Shown here: positions 6,024 through 6,632 of the stretch, one piece after another | How the letters are laid out: each line of letters starts with the position of its first letter | How positions within the stretch are numbered: position 1 is the first letter of the stretch | Assembly: GCA_013695245.1 (NCBI GenBank) | Contig: JACDAW010000139.1 | Location: 1 to 6,632 of the forward strand | Direction: 5' to 3' | Source of the DNA: Pyrinomonadaceae bacterium | GTDB lineage: Bacteria; Acidobacteriota; Blastocatellia; Pyrinomonadales; Pyrinomonadaceae | Length of the DNA stretch: 6,632 bases | Translations under genes and position numbers: made by a program | The notes under the pieces: model-generated | Databases searched by the model: none | Told to the model about the DNA's origin: nothing | Seen by the model: only the letters and a program-made list of their open reading frames with translations

Positions 6024-6631
6024 TTACACGACGAAAATTCATCACCGCTTCCGCCGCTTGCACAACCGGCCTCGCGCTTGGCAGTTCAACTGCGCTGCAA
6101 CTCGCCCGCGCCCGCTCGGTTGATTCCTTCGCTGCGCCTTTGCTCGAACCCAAACCCGGCGAAAAGCTGATCACGATTCTGCACACGAACGATACGCACT
6201 CGCAGATCGATCCGTTGCCTGCCAATGATCGCAACGCGGGCAAGGGCGGCGTCGCCCGTCGCGCCACGCTCGTGAAGCGCGTGCGCAAAGAAAATCGGAA
6301 TACCTTGCTCATTGACGCGGGCGATGCGTTTCAAGGCACGCCGTACTTTAATCTCTATCGCGGCGAAGTAGAATTTAAAGCGATGACTGCTATCGGCTAT
6401 GACGCGATGACGCTCGGCAACCACGATTTTGATAACGGCGTTGACGCGCTCGCCTCGGCGATGAAATTCGCCAGTTTCGATTTCGTTTCGACGAACTACG
6501 ACGTACGCGGCACAAAAATCGAATCGCGCGTGAAGCCTTACGTCGTGCGCAATCTCGGCGGCGTGCGCGTCGGCCTTTTCGGACTCGGCATCAAACTCGA
6601 AGGCTTAAATCCGCCGGACTCAATTCGCGGA
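6020..6631 (+). CDS. Tat-exported metallophosphatase / 5'-nucleotidase catalytic domain (3' end beyond window)
   Basis: An open frame runs from the ATG at 6020 to the window edge (204 codons seen), so the gene is truncated by the window and not by mutation. The N-terminus MITRRKFITASAACTTG is a twin-arginine-type signal (T-R-R-K-F-I, then a mildly hydrophobic Ala-rich stretch to about 30). The calcineurin-like phosphatase core begins at about 50 with ILHTNDTHSQ (D58, H60), followed by DAGDAFQGT (D102) and LGNHDFDNG (N134, H135), the dinuclear-metal motifs of the UshA/CD73 catalytic domain. It would hydrolyse nucleoside 5'-phosphates or related phosphoesters outside the cytoplasm. The start overlaps the preceding gene's stop. 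The nearest Shine-Dalgarno-like GGAGGGG is about 22 nt upstream, so translation probably relies on coupling. Whether a further C-terminal domain follows cannot be seen. Confidence 0.92.
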   Translation, partial: MITRRKFITASAACTTGLALGSSTALQLARARSVDSFAAPLLEPKPGEKLITILHTNDTHSQIDPLPANDRNAGKGGVARRATLVKRVRKENRNTLLIDAGDAFQGTPYFNLYRGEVEFKAMTAIGYDAMTLGNHDFDNGVDALASAMKFASFDFVSTNYDVRGTKIESRVKPYVVRNLGGVRVGLFGLGIKLEGLNPPDSIRG

Positions 6632-6632
6632 A

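Noticed and set aside
5941..6424. Two minus-strand open frames at the right end of the window
   Set aside because: They are antisense to the metallophosphatase gene, whose plus-strand frame is open to the edge with complete D-x-H, GDxFQG and GNHD motifs.

Overview
The window looks like chromosomal DNA from an acidobacterium, most likely class Blastocatellia (Pyrinomonas-like). The main pointers are a secreted von Willebrand A protein of the 'VWFA-related, acidobacterial' type, a short exported TonB C-terminal-domain protein, GC content that looks mid-50s by eye, and Shine-Dalgarno-led genes with frequent TTG/GTG starts. The assignment is an inference from gene families; there is no 16S or other marker here.

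Layout. Positions 9-179 hold two minus-strand tRNA genes, tRNA-Val(UAC) then tRNA-Asp(GUC) in transcription order, probably driven by a promoter with a perfect TTGACA at 275-304. A small minus-strand ORF of unknown function (321-524) lies upstream of them. It is divergent from a plus-strand run made of the exported VWA protein (578-1840), phosphopentomutase deoB (1911-3104) and a TonB-C-domain exported protein (3101-3697). The last two overlap by ATGA. This run converges on two minus-strand genes, a Uma2-family nuclease-fold protein (3781-4344) and hypoxanthine phosphoribosyltransferase (4424-4984, re-started at an internal TTG). Divergent from hpt across 139 bp is a plus-strand pair: an exported 5'-nucleotidase C-terminal-domain protein (5124-6023, GTG start) overlapping by ATGA with a Tat-exported metallophosphatase/5'-nucleotidase catalytic domain (6020 to the window end, incomplete).

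How the genes may fit together. Three loci belong to nucleotide salvage: the envelope 5'-nucleotidase pair would release nucleosides from nucleotides, Hpt would recover hypoxanthine/guanine as IMP/GMP, and DeoB would recover the pentose as ribose-5-phosphate. No nucleoside phosphorylase is present in the window, so the route is incomplete here.

The most interesting arrangement is the 5'-nucleotidase. The two domains that form one chain in UshA-type enzymes are encoded here as separate, translationally coupled genes in the reverse order, with apparently different export signals (Sec for the nucleotide-binding domain, Tat for the metal-binding domain). No mobile element, CRISPR array or defence island was seen.
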